DNA of 38,454 bases. Source: a virus. The stretch spans positions 1 to 38,454 of the IMG/VR virus record IMGVR_UViG_3300007734_000666. The stretch is one strand, 5' to 3'. Positions 8,709-16,310 of this stretch are shown one piece after another (the first letter of the stretch is position 1; the number at the start of each line of letters is the position of its first letter). The notes below the pieces were generated by a model that ran no database searches, was not told where the DNA came from, and worked only from the letters and a program-made list of their open reading frames with translations. Both the position numbers and the translations under genes were made by a program.

Positions 8709-8720
8709 AGAGCAGGTTGG

Positions 8721-9929
8721 TTAGCCCCAGATCCGGCAGGCCATCGCGGGACGAATGGTGCTGAAGCCGTACAGCACATCAACGCGACACGGCATGCGGT
8801 CGTTGTTGATGTCGTACTGACGCACGATCCGCATGGAGATGCCGTTATGGACTTGGCGCGAGGCCATGTCCACGCCCTGCGGCAGCAAGAGGTCAGCCGT
8901 TGCCAGCGTGATCGCATCCTTGTGATAGACCAAGTTTTGCGGGTACACGGTGGACGCGGTGCCCAAGAACGTCAGCGCAGCCGATGCAGCCGGGAACGCA
9001 TCAACCGTAGCCAGCGCATTGCTTGCGGTGTACATCGCGGGCAAGAACGCAATGGTCGCCGAGGTGCTGGTCAGGGTCTGATCCGCGGTCACAACAAACT
9101 GCTGCAGGCTACCCGTGCTAAGACGAGTTTGCGGATTGACCGCGTACACGCTAGCAATGGTGAAAATATCGCCCTGTTTGATGGTCTTGGTGCCGCTGGT
9201 GTATGTAATATCCAGCGTCGTCGCGCCTTGAGTGGCCGGCACAGTAGACGCACAGATTGGCGCAACAGGCAAGCTACCCACGGTGTGGTTGACGATCGAC
9301 TGCGACATGTTCATCTCTTCAAAGCCGAACACGCCTTCGCCCATCATGCCGGTCTTGAACTGACGAGAAATCGTATTCGTCGGGTTGAAGAAACCGCTCA
9401 GGCCGTTTACCAGTCCCGCATTGGCCGCGGGGTTGAGCGTCGCATACCGCGGCGACATAGGCGCAGCCGACTCGTTCAGCTTCTGTTGAGCTTGAAGCAG
9501 AACCAGCGCGGTAGCGGGCGTGGTGCCAGGCGTTCCGACCGAGGCCGAAATCGACTTGTACGCATTCGCCACGTCAGCGTCAACACTCGACGCCAGCTGG
9601 CTGATACGCGGCTTGAGAACACGTTCCGCAAAGTCGTCCAACTGCATGGTCAGCTCGGCAGAGGTGAAGTTGATGCCGATATGCTTCTGGCTGGACACGG
9701 TAAGGGTCGTGTACTGCTCGTTGTCGTCCTGCACCTGCAGGGCGGCACCGTCGGTCACCAGCGCACGATCCGGCAAGCGGATACGCAGCGTGGAGCCAAT
9801 CTTTGCCCCTTCGACAGCAAAACTGTCGTCGTACTCTTTGTTGACGTTGCGGGAAATAACAAGGTTGTTTTCAAGAATCTCAAGAGACTTCCTAGTTATC
9901 ATATCGATTGTGAGCAGCGAATTTGCCAT
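8721..9929 (-). CDS. Major capsid protein, P22 coat-like (402 aa)
   Basis: Forms the capsid shell (HK97 fold family, P22 coat branch). Recognised from the N-terminal MANSLLTIDMITRKSLEILE and the following NVNKEYDDSF, GSTLRIRLPDR and HIGINFTSAELTMQLDDF elements, which are typical of the P22-coat-like family; P22 gp5 is 430 aa. It is preceded by the scaffold gene and by an AGAGGAA ribosome site. A run between about 205 and 330 is more variable and beta-rich and may be the inserted surface domain. Confidence 0.9.
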   Translation of the reverse strand: MANSLLTIDMITRKSLEILENNLVISRNVNKEYDDSFAVEGAKIGSTLRIRLPDRALVTDGAALQVQDDNEQYTTLTVSSQKHIGINFTSAELTMQLDDFAERVLKPRISQLASSVDADVANAYKSISASVGTPGTTPATALVLLQAQQKLNESAAPMSPRYATLNPAANAGLVNGLSGFFNPTNTISRQFKTGMMGEGVFGFEEMNMSQSIVNHTVGSLPVAPICASTVPATQGATTLDITYTSGTKTIKQGDIFTIASVYAVNPQTRLSTGSLQQFVVTADQTLTSTSATIAFLPAMYTASNALATVDAFPAASAALTFLGTASTVYPQNLVYHKDAITLATADLLLPQGVDMASRQVHNGISMRIVRQYDINNDRMPCRVDVLYGFSTIRPAMACRIWG

Positions 9930-9998
9930 TGTTCTATTCCTCTAAGGATGTTAGAAAGAAGATTCCACAATCACCAAACGCGGCGACTAGGAATTGTT

Positions 9999-10772
9999 TT
10001 AGCGGTTCCTCGCTTCCTGCTTTTTCACTTGTCTTGCTCTTTCAGCTTCGATCCATTGACTTGTGGTCATTGTTTTGATTGACCGTGGGTCTGTGGTGTC
10101 GTAGCCGCCGGAATGACCCCCGCGGGCGGTGACAGGCGAAATCGGCGCAGGTGCGCTAGATGTTCGTTTCGTTATTGGTTCAGAAGCGATCTTTGCTTCC
10201 AGTTTTCCTATCTCTTTGGCCTGCAAAAACGGGTCCGCAAGTCGGGCTATGCGGTCAGCTTCCTTGGGGTTTGTGCCGAGATAGTATGCAATATCAGGGC
10301 CGTTATCCGAGGCTTGAATCGTCTGGGCCATCACTTGGGTGATCGGTAGCTTGGGGTTGTACGCGACTTGTTCAAAGTCCTCGTACTTGCTCCGCGCATC
10401 CTCTTCCTTGTCGTGATAGTTCCCCAACAACTCCTGTTGCTGTTTCGCAAACTGTTGCTGCTGGACAATCTGCTGCGCCTTGGAAGTCGTCAATGCTTCA
10501 ACGTATTCCTCGGTCGTCGTAAACTGTTCCGGCTTGACATGCTCCACAGGGACGGGCTTTGGTGCTTCGGCCTGCCTTGCTTCGCGCTCCCACTTCCGTT
10601 GCTCTCTTGCAAGCCTCTTGCCGATGGCTGCGTCCAGATCCTCTTGGCTGAACAGCTTCGATTCCTTGACCTCACCTTCGGGTGCTGCTTCCGGCGCTGC
10701 TACTTCTGGGGCAGGCGCTGCCGTAGCGTCCTGTTCCGGCGCGGGTTGCTCCGCTATCACTTCTTCAGACAT
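9999..10772 (-). CDS. Capsid scaffolding protein (257 aa)
   Basis: Acidic, Ala/Pro/Glu-rich N-terminus (1-40), then a helical charged middle (AIGKRLAREQRKWERE, QQIVQQQQFAKQQQELLGNY) and a basic C-terminal end (ARQVKKQEARNR) of the sort that contacts coat protein. These features and its place just before the coat gene identify it as the assembly scaffold that directs procapsid formation and is then released. P22 gp8 is 303 aa. The AGGA ribosome site is close to the ATG. Confidence 0.8.
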   Translation of the reverse strand: MSEEVIAEQPAPEQDATAAPAPEVAAPEAAPEGEVKESKLFSQEDLDAAIGKRLAREQRKWEREARQAEAPKPVPVEHVKPEQFTTTEEYVEALTTSKAQQIVQQQQFAKQQQELLGNYHDKEEDARSKYEDFEQVAYNPKLPITQVMAQTIQASDNGPDIAYYLGTNPKEADRIARLADPFLQAKEIGKLEAKIASEPITKRTSSAPAPISPVTARGGHSGGYDTTDPRSIKTMTTSQWIEAERARQVKKQEARNR

Positions 10773-10815
10773 GGCTCGATTCCTGAGAATCCCTAGAGTG
10801 CCGCCCTAGTACGGT

Positions 10816-10956
10816 TCATTCCGATTTCGGTTCCACCTGGGACTGCGCTTGCAATTGAATCTTGGCAATCAATGCCTGCACTTGGACAAAAGGCATCTGC
10901 CCGAGTGCGCTAAGGATTCCGTTCACTTCCGCAAGCTCAAGTTGTAAGGAAATCAT
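10816..10956 (-). CDS. Tiny helical protein (46 aa)
   Basis: Starts MISLQLELAEVNGILSALGQ and continues with an amphipathic Gln/Leu-rich helix; ends VEPKSE. Its ATG overlaps the stop of the S74 fibre gene by 4 bases (ATGA), which supports real translation. Such short EVNxIL..LG proteins occur in other phage structural operons, with no known function. Confidence 0.6.
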   Translation of the reverse strand: MISLQLELAEVNGILSALGQMPFVQVQALIAKIQLQAQSQVEPKSE

Positions 10957-11924
10957 GCTGCCTCCAGTTTGGCGACTTTCGCCGCGAGTTCTTTAATTGC
11001 TGCGGCAAGCAGCGGTGTTATGCGTCCGTAGTCCATCTGCAACAGCACCTCGTCAGGCTCGCCTTTTCCGCTTACAGGGTATGGATAAACTTCGCGTAAT
11101 TCTTGTGCAATAAATCCATAATCTTGTTTTCCATCTTTTTTCCATACAAACGAGCGAGGTTGCACTTTTGCAAGAATATCCAGCGCACCCGTAAAATCTT
11201 GCACATCCTCTTTTAACCTGCCATCGGATGATGTGTTGTATGCAACCGTCGTAGCCGAAGCAACAGAAATGGAACCTATGGCTGACGCTTGCCCATCGGC
11301 ATCGTAAAAAGTGATGAATCTAGCGTTGGTCATATCGCTAGCGCCAGTCAACGCACATGTGAATGCCGTTGTAGCTGACGATGCCGTTGCGTTTGTATTC
11401 CGCACCTCTGCCATGTATGTGCCAGCACCCGATACAGAACCAGAAAAAATGTTTCCTCCTATTCCGTTGCCTGTGAACGTCCCCGTCGCACTCAACGTCC
11501 CAGTCACCGCAGTAGCGCCATTCATGTAGATCGTGCGGGTGCCGTCGCCAATACCGATCTGGTTCGTCGGTGCGCCTTGAGTCAGACCAATGAGCGAGTG
11601 ATAGGTCACCCCGTCCGTATTCAGTGCGCGGAGAACAGTGTTATTGGCGAGATTCACGTTACCCGTGAACGTCCCCGTCCCAGTCACCGCGACGTTACTG
11701 CTAAACGTCCCCGTCGTTGCCGAGAGAGCAGCAAGCGTACTTGCTCCGGTTACGCCGAGCGTCGTGCTGAACGTCCCAGACGTTCCCGCAACGGGCGATG
11801 TGCCATATGCCAAGATGTTCGCGGGCGTGATGCTGTAGTTGGCCCCCGAGCGAGCGATCGGGATAAGGTCGCCCGCTTGTGCGGGTGCGCCTGCTGCTAG
11901 TCCTGAGATCTTAGTGTCACTCAT
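10953..11924 (-). CDS. Tail-fibre-like protein with C-terminal S74 autoprotease chaperone (323 aa)
   Basis: Residues 1-40 form an N-terminal anchor (KISGLAAGAPAQAGDLIPIA). Residues 45-220 are a Thr/Gly/Ser repeat region of short beta strands, likely trimeric. Residues about 231-323 are a peptidase S74 intramolecular chaperone: TSSDGRLKEDV with predicted self-cleavage at Ser233, then ALDILAKVQPRSFVWKK, YGFIAQELREVYP and MDYGRITPLLAAAIKEL, finishing in a coiled coil. The chaperone trimerises the fibre and then cuts itself off. The gene is unusually placed, between portal-proximal genes and the scaffold, right after an HNH gene whose stop overlaps its start. Confidence 0.88.
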   Translation of the reverse strand: MSDTKISGLAAGAPAQAGDLIPIARSGANYSITPANILAYGTSPVAGTSGTFSTTLGVTGASTLAALSATTGTFSSNVAVTGTGTFTGNVNLANNTVLRALNTDGVTYHSLIGLTQGAPTNQIGIGDGTRTIYMNGATAVTGTLSATGTFTGNGIGGNIFSGSVSGAGTYMAEVRNTNATASSATTAFTCALTGASDMTNARFITFYDADGQASAIGSISVASATTVAYNTSSDGRLKEDVQDFTGALDILAKVQPRSFVWKKDGKQDYGFIAQELREVYPYPVSGKGEPDEVLLQMDYGRITPLLAAAIKELAAKVAKLEAA

Positions 11925-12363
11925 TGTCTTGTCTCCAAGAATGTTTTCGTGGATTGGTAAATAATGCTTTTTCTACAGACCATCCACGCCCATAAATTCT
12001 TTGGCGAACGGTGCTGGATTTGACGCCCGATGCGGTTATCCATTGCTCAAGCGTTTTAGTAATATCACCAATGGTTACCCATTTGTTTGTACGCCTGTTA
12101 TTTGCTTGTTCTTTACGAGTCGCCCAACGACAGTTTTCTTTAGCATAACTGGCGTCATTGTCTATTCGGTCAAGTGTTAGCCCCGGCAGATAGCCGTCTT
12201 TCATATCCTCGTAAAACGAGGCAAAAGAATGCCATTCATCACAAACTTTAATGCCCCTTGCCCCGTAGCGAAAATAGTCGGGATGTTTTGAGTTAGTTGT
12301 GCGATGTATCATGCAATACCAAAGATTCCGCATCGTATAGAAATTGTCGTCCCGTACTTTCAT
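11917..12363 (-). CDS. HNH-type homing endonuclease (148 aa)
   Basis: Residues 11-95 hold the phage HNH variant with YGARGIKVCDEW, LTLDRIDNDASYAKENCRWA and RKEQANNRR; residues 97-138 hold a small helical DNA-binding repeat (GDITKTLEQWITASGVKSS, then RGWSVEKALFTNP). The ATG at 12363 forms TGATG with the preceding stop; a GTG three bases earlier is an alternative start. Its end overlaps the start of the S74 fibre gene by 8 bases. It is on the same strand as the operon, unlike the HNH gene at 6761. AT-richer than neighbours, as expected for an invading gene. Confidence 0.85.
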   Translation of the reverse strand: MKVRDDNFYTMRNLWYCMIHRTTNSKHPDYFRYGARGIKVCDEWHSFASFYEDMKDGYLPGLTLDRIDNDASYAKENCRWATRKEQANNRRTNKWVTIGDITKTLEQWITASGVKSSTVRQRIYGRGWSVEKALFTNPRKHSWRQDNE

Positions 12364-12509
12364 CACGCTTCAAGCAATATAGTACTCACTCCATCCTCAA
12401 GCAGGATGAAGTTTGAGTCTTCCAACAAAAGATCCCCGCCCGCGTGAACGGCGTCCGGTCTCGCTTTGCGAAACCAGCACATCACCCGCGTGGCGTTGAG
12501 GACTATCAA
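12363..12509 (-). CDS. Small protein with Leu/Glu repeats (48 aa)
   Basis: Starts at a TTG whose last bases overlap the previous stop (TTGA), giving a protein that ends GDLLLEDSNFILLEDGVST plus ILLEA. A later ATG at 12482 would give 39 aa. The LLLED/ILLED repeats resemble [15 protein letters not shown] in the gp10-like protein, so both may share a beta-strand interaction element. Function unknown; start uncertain. Confidence 0.5.
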   Translation of the reverse strand: MIVLNATRVMCWFRKARPDAVHAGGDLLLEDSNFILLEDGVSTILLEA

Positions 12510-12811
12510 TTGAAGGGCTTCGTGTAGACGGTGCCGCCCGCGCTGATCTGGATAGCCGACACGCGCCAGGGCGCACCGGTCCCCGCGGGGACAGGGAACC
12601 ACATGGGCGTGTAGGACGGCACCGGCGTGTCCGCGGTGGTGGCCGTTACGGCCTCACCCACTTTGACGTACATGTCCGTCGTACCCCACACCATCACGGT
12701 AGACGCTCCGGGGTTGTACGCCGAGGTGACACCCGCCGTGCCGGTGTAGGACACGCTGTAGCCCGTCGTGGCTATCGGATCTCGGACTACGGAAAGACGG
12801 TCAGTTGCCAT
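12506..12811 (-). CDS. Small virion protein, unknown (101 aa)
   Basis: Thr/Val/Ala-rich, probably beta protein with VMVWGTTDMYVKVGEA and PMWFPVPAGTGAPWRVSAIQ elements, which I associate with small phage structural proteins of unknown role. Lies in a row of small genes between portal and the S74 fibre gene. A head or fibre accessory protein by context. Confidence 0.6.
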   Translation of the reverse strand: MATDRLSVVRDPIATTGYSVSYTGTAGVTSAYNPGASTVMVWGTTDMYVKVGEAVTATTADTPVPSYTPMWFPVPAGTGAPWRVSAIQISAGGTVYTKPFN

Positions 12812-12819
12812 GTGTTACC

Positions 12820-13182
12820 TCACGCCAAGAATTTTAGTTTGTACAGGGTGGACAGATACAGATCAACGATGTTGTCAATCAACTGTTGCAACGGCGTGTC
12901 CGTTTTGTCGCACACGTCATACCGCACCGACTCAATTTCTTTGAGCTGGTCTTCCAGAAATTCGATGATGTTGCTGGTCTTTTTGGCCGACATCAGCGTA
13001 ATGGGGCCGATCAGCCCGTTTCGGCCTTGATAGGCTTCGGCAAAAGCGTCCGCATGGTCAACGATGCCGTCGTAGAAGGTGTTCAACGCGCTGTGTTTGC
13101 TGAAGCTGCGAGTGTTCAAGTGAACGCTATGCGCCACGTCCCGCGCCAGAAACAAGAGTCCTACGAAGTCCGAGGCTTTCAT
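12820..13182 (-). CDS. Conserved helical phage protein (120 aa), DUF5856-like
   Basis: All-helical protein: VGLLFLARDVAHSVHLNTRS, then ALNTFYDGIVDHADAFAEAY, YQGRNGLIG and a long C-terminal helix. The paired His and acidic residues (H18, H21, E49-type positions) recall the ferritin/Dps-like helical proteins seen in many phage head modules (I believe DUF5856). Function not established. Its ATG overlaps the portal stop by 4 bases. Confidence 0.6.
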   Translation of the reverse strand: MKASDFVGLLFLARDVAHSVHLNTRSFSKHSALNTFYDGIVDHADAFAEAYQGRNGLIGPITLMSAKKTSNIIEFLEDQLKEIESVRYDVCDKTDTPLQQLIDNIVDLYLSTLYKLKFLA

Positions 13183-15413
13183 TGCGGCGCTCCCATCGGC
13201 ATGCCTTGCGGCGGCGGCATACCCGGCGGCGGCATCTGCTCCATGCCCTCTTGCGGCATGCCTTGCATCATGTCCTGCGGCATCATGTCTTGGTCACGCC
13301 CCGGCATCTCGCTGATCAGGTCGCCCGAGGTGATCATGCCATGCACGGTGCCAAGCACAATGTCTTGGATCTGCTCGGGCGTCATGCCCGCCTGCACCGC
13401 GCTGATCCGCTTGGTCTCGGCGTCGTAGGCTTTGACCTCGCTGTCGAACTGCTTGATCTTCAGCTCTTGGGCTTCCATCGATTGGCTGACGTTCTGCAGC
13501 ATCTGGTGCATCTGCTGCATCTCTTGGCCCATCGCTTGCATCTGCTGCTGCGCGGCAGCCAGCGCCGGGTCGTCCTCGTCGGACAACAGTTTCGGATCGA
13601 TCGTCTTGGCGAACCGTGCGGCCATCTCCTGCGCGCCCGGCCAGTCCATGTTTTTGATGAACAAGTCGCCGGCCACCGCCCACAGTTGCGGGTTGCCCTG
13701 CAACAGGCGCGACATGGCGTCCAGCGACTCCTGCCGCTTGGTCATGTAGCTCGGGCCGGTCGTCACCGCAACGTCGTACTTGCCGACGCCGGGGTTATAT
13801 ATCTTCTTGACGACGATGCCCTGCTCGTCAACTATCTTCTTGACCGGCATGGGCTGTGACGGGTCGATGGCCGCTTGGTCTGTCTCACCGTCAATGCCGA
13901 TGATCCGAGCAATGCGCTGCGTGTCGTAGATCTTAGGTATCAGGTCCACCAGTTGCCGGGTGCCGTACCGAATGGCTCGCGCAAGGTTGTCCACATAGTG
14001 GTAGGTGCCGGTGTCGGACTGCTTCTCGCGCGCGAGGATGGCCTTGCCCGATCGCTCGTTGCTGGTCGCCCCGAGACTGGAGTCGTACTGCCCGGTCGAA
14101 CTTTTGATGTCGTCCGACGCGCCGGCCTTCGCCTGGAGCAGTCCGCTGGAGGCCATCGGAGGCTGCGCCCGCTGCGGGAGCGGCAGCACGCCGCCCTGCC
14201 CATCGGTCACATCCGGGTTGACCTCAAGGTACGGCCAGTTGTTGATGTTGGCCGTCTTCCATTGGTTTTCGTAACCTTCAAACTGCCCGCCGTAGCCGAT
14301 GAATGGCGCTTTCGGGGCCAGCGCTAACATCTCTGCTTCTTGGCTAACCCAATAGTTGTACATCCGCTGCGCGTCCTTGGCGTTTCGCACCAGACCGCTG
14401 ACGTACATCCGGCCATCAATCTCAAATTCGTTGCCGATCACGCGGATGACGGGGATGTACTTGCCCGCCCAGTCGCGCTCCTCAAGCACCTCAAAACCGT
14501 TGGTCTTGCACCACTTGACCGTCCGAACGTCCACATCCCGCGTTTTGATAGGCGTCAGGCCCATCATTTCGGCTTGTTTTGCCTCGGGCGAACCCTTCAT
14601 GGCCGTGATGCCACCGTGGTACTGGTTCAGCGTCTTGGCTTCGTGCTTGATGTAGAAATACTCGGCAATCCGCACCGTGTCCTGGTTGATCCATGCGTTC
14701 AGTTGCCCGTCGCCCACGCCATAGGACAAGCTGGACAGGGTTGCCGCGTCGGGGAACTGGCGTTCGTACTCGTCTTTGGTGACTTCTTGGTTTATGAAGC
14801 ACCACTCGGCATCCGATCCGCACGGGTCTTGGATGGTGGGGTCCATGTAGACCGAGAACGAATCCCGAATGCGCCCAATCCGCAGATCCTGCTCAAAGGT
14901 GTTCTCGTCGCAGTATTCGGTCAGGATGCGGAAGTACCCCTCACCAAACGTCACTTGGTTGTCGCAGGCCGTGTCGTAGGCCACGTCCGCATCCGAGATG
15001 TACTCAATGTGACGCACGATGCCGTTGAATATCTCGGCGACCTCCACATCAGCCTTGTCGTCGGCGGGGATGACCTTGCCCGATGGCCTGTTTTGCCGCT
15101 GGTCGTTGGTCACTTGCAGCACATGCTGCGGCAGCTTGTTGATCGTCAGGCAGGGGCGTGCGTTGATCGTCTGACCTTGAACCGAGCCGCGGGTTGCCAG
15201 CACATCGGCGGGCCATTGCCATTGGTTGTCGGGTGAGGCTGCGCGGAAGCGAAGATCGTCCAACTCGTCTTCGCGGGAGTCCGAATACGCGGCGATCGCC
15301 ATTGTGAGGCGAGTCCGCATAGTGGCAAGCATGTCGCCGTTGTCACGGTCACGCTTGGTGCCGCCGCTGGATACGGCGCCGGCTTCGTTGATGCCCGTGT
15401 CCTGATAGGCCAC
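13179..15413 (-). CDS. Portal protein, P22 gp1-like (744 aa)
   Basis: Forms the dodecameric ring through which DNA enters and leaves the head. Recognised from the P22-type portal N-terminus: RASPDNQWQWPADV, GRPCLTINKLP-like element (NARPCLTINKLPQHVLQV), QRQNRPSGKVIPADD, then DVAYDTACDNQVTFGEGYFR and a SVYMDP segment. P22 gp1 is 725 aa. Residues about 605-665 form a Gln/Met-rich coiled coil like the P22 barrel, and the C-terminus is Met/Pro/Gly-rich. Starts with GTG sharing a base with the previous stop (TAGTG). Confidence 0.9.
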   Translation of the reverse strand: MAYQDTGINEAGAVSSGGTKRDRDNGDMLATMRTRLTMAIAAYSDSREDELDDLRFRAASPDNQWQWPADVLATRGSVQGQTINARPCLTINKLPQHVLQVTNDQRQNRPSGKVIPADDKADVEVAEIFNGIVRHIEYISDADVAYDTACDNQVTFGEGYFRILTEYCDENTFEQDLRIGRIRDSFSVYMDPTIQDPCGSDAEWCFINQEVTKDEYERQFPDAATLSSLSYGVGDGQLNAWINQDTVRIAEYFYIKHEAKTLNQYHGGITAMKGSPEAKQAEMMGLTPIKTRDVDVRTVKWCKTNGFEVLEERDWAGKYIPVIRVIGNEFEIDGRMYVSGLVRNAKDAQRMYNYWVSQEAEMLALAPKAPFIGYGGQFEGYENQWKTANINNWPYLEVNPDVTDGQGGVLPLPQRAQPPMASSGLLQAKAGASDDIKSSTGQYDSSLGATSNERSGKAILAREKQSDTGTYHYVDNLARAIRYGTRQLVDLIPKIYDTQRIARIIGIDGETDQAAIDPSQPMPVKKIVDEQGIVVKKIYNPGVGKYDVAVTTGPSYMTKRQESLDAMSRLLQGNPQLWAVAGDLFIKNMDWPGAQEMAARFAKTIDPKLLSDEDDPALAAAQQQMQAMGQEMQQMHQMLQNVSQSMEAQELKIKQFDSEVKAYDAETKRISAVQAGMTPEQIQDIVLGTVHGMITSGDLISEMPGRDQDMMPQDMMQGMPQEGMEQMPPPGMPPPQGMPMGAPQ

Positions 15414-15757
15414 TATTTACCTGCCCCGTAGGATTGAACGTCTTGTTCCATAATCTTGTGCATCCGTTGTTCAGCCGCTAGAGCGTCTTTGACCGATTTG
15501 TATTGCGGAAAATCTACGCCGCTTTTGGTTGCAAACTTCATCGCTTGCGGAACGTCCCGGATTTGACCGTGCCAATACGTCGGTAAGATCATGGCGCCGC
15601 CGCTTGGTGTATCCACAACAGAACCCATGAACGTAGTGGTTGAACCATCTGCATTCTTTAGCCCGGTGCCGCCGGTCAGGTGATTGCGATGATATTGCAA
15701 AGCCGCCTGCTCACCGGGCGAGAACTTTGAAATATCAACGAATGTCGGGTCAGCCAC
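15413..15757 (-). CDS. Conserved small protein upstream of portal (114 aa)
   Basis: Starts at a GTG that shares the last G of the upstream TAG, giving MADPTFVDISKFSPGEQAA. Contains LPTYWHGQIRDVPQAMKFA and a basic/acidic C-terminal helix (AEQRMHKIMEQD). I do not recognise a named family. Position between terminase and portal suggests a head assembly or virion role. The in-frame upstream ATG at 15796 would overlap the 56-residue gene by 40 bases and lacks support. Confidence 0.6.
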   Translation of the reverse strand: MADPTFVDISKFSPGEQAALQYHRNHLTGGTGLKNADGSTTTFMGSVVDTPSGGAMILPTYWHGQIRDVPQAMKFATKSGVDFPQYKSVKDALAAEQRMHKIMEQDVQSYGAGK

Positions 15758-15927
15758 TACTTTACCGCCTTCTGCACGTCGGCCCATAGCGCACACGGTA
15801 CGCCATCACGGTCCGTGACCTGCACCGCGCCGTGAGGCAGCGTAATCTCGCGGTCGTAGTGACGCCAGGTGTGGGTTCGGGGGCCGTACAGAGGTATCGC
15901 GTACCCAGCGGCGTACAGTTCATTCAT
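15757..15927 (-). CDS. Small protein (56 aa), unknown
   Basis: Starts [20 protein letters not shown] and ends [15 protein letters not shown] overlaps the stop of the 42-residue gene (ATGA) and its own stop overlaps the next GTG, so three genes are coupled. The [16 protein letters not shown] run suggests a small beta domain. No family recognised. Confidence 0.55.
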   Translation of the reverse strand: MNELYAAGYAIPLYGPRTHTWRHYDREITLPHGAVQVTDRDGVPCALWADVQKAVK

Positions 15928-16052
15928 TTCTTGGCTTTACGTTTGACCGAGTACGCAATGGCAACCGCCTGCTTCACGGGTTTGCCCGCGGCGACCTCGG
16001 TCTTGATGTTCTTGCGAAATGCGGTTTTGCTAGGCGACTTGACGAGAGGCAT
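15924..16052 (-). CDS. Tiny basic conserved phage protein (42 aa)
   Basis: [20 protein letters not shown], then [19 protein letters not shown]. This short pattern (KSPSK-A---NI--E---GKP-KQA-AIA-S--RKA) is widespread in tailed phages near terminase or portal genes; function is unknown. Highly basic, so perhaps nucleic-acid binding. Confidence 0.75.
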   Translation of the reverse strand: MPLVKSPSKTAFRKNIKTEVAAGKPVKQAVAIAYSVKRKAKK

Positions 16053-16054
16053 GG

Positions 16055-16309
16055 TCAGCACTTCCATCGTTTAAGGGATGCTTTGGCTCGTTCGCCGTCC
16101 TTGGCATGTGCCGCTACTGCGCCCATCCGCGCGCAAAATGACGCTTTGCGCCCTTTATCGGCCTCTGTCTTGGGGTTAGGCGCGGGCGCCTTGAGGTTGC
16201 TGCCCGTGGCAGCGTTGTACTTGGCTCGGCCCTTGGCCGTCAGGCCGGCGCCTTGGCTGACCGGCAACTTCTCACCCCGCCCCACAGATAACGACACGTT
16301 TTTCTTCAC
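16055..16309 (-). CDS. Conserved phage protein, DUF6321-like (84 aa)
   Basis: Contains [38 protein letters not shown] and a C-terminal [20 protein letters not shown] followed by KRWKC. This pattern is a widespread small phage protein (I believe DUF6321) found beside the large terminase; role unknown. Starts with GTG one base after the TerL stop. Confidence 0.75.
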   Translation of the reverse strand: MKKNVSLSVGRGEKLPVSQGAGLTAKGRAKYNAATGSNLKAPAPNPKTEADKGRKASFCARMGAVAAHAKDGERAKASLKRWKC

Positions 16310-16310
16310 G

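Noticed and set aside
8847-10082. Plus-strand open frame of 411 codons opposite coat and scaffold
   Set aside because: Arg/Gly-rich shadow; the minus strand encodes a recognisable P22-like coat.
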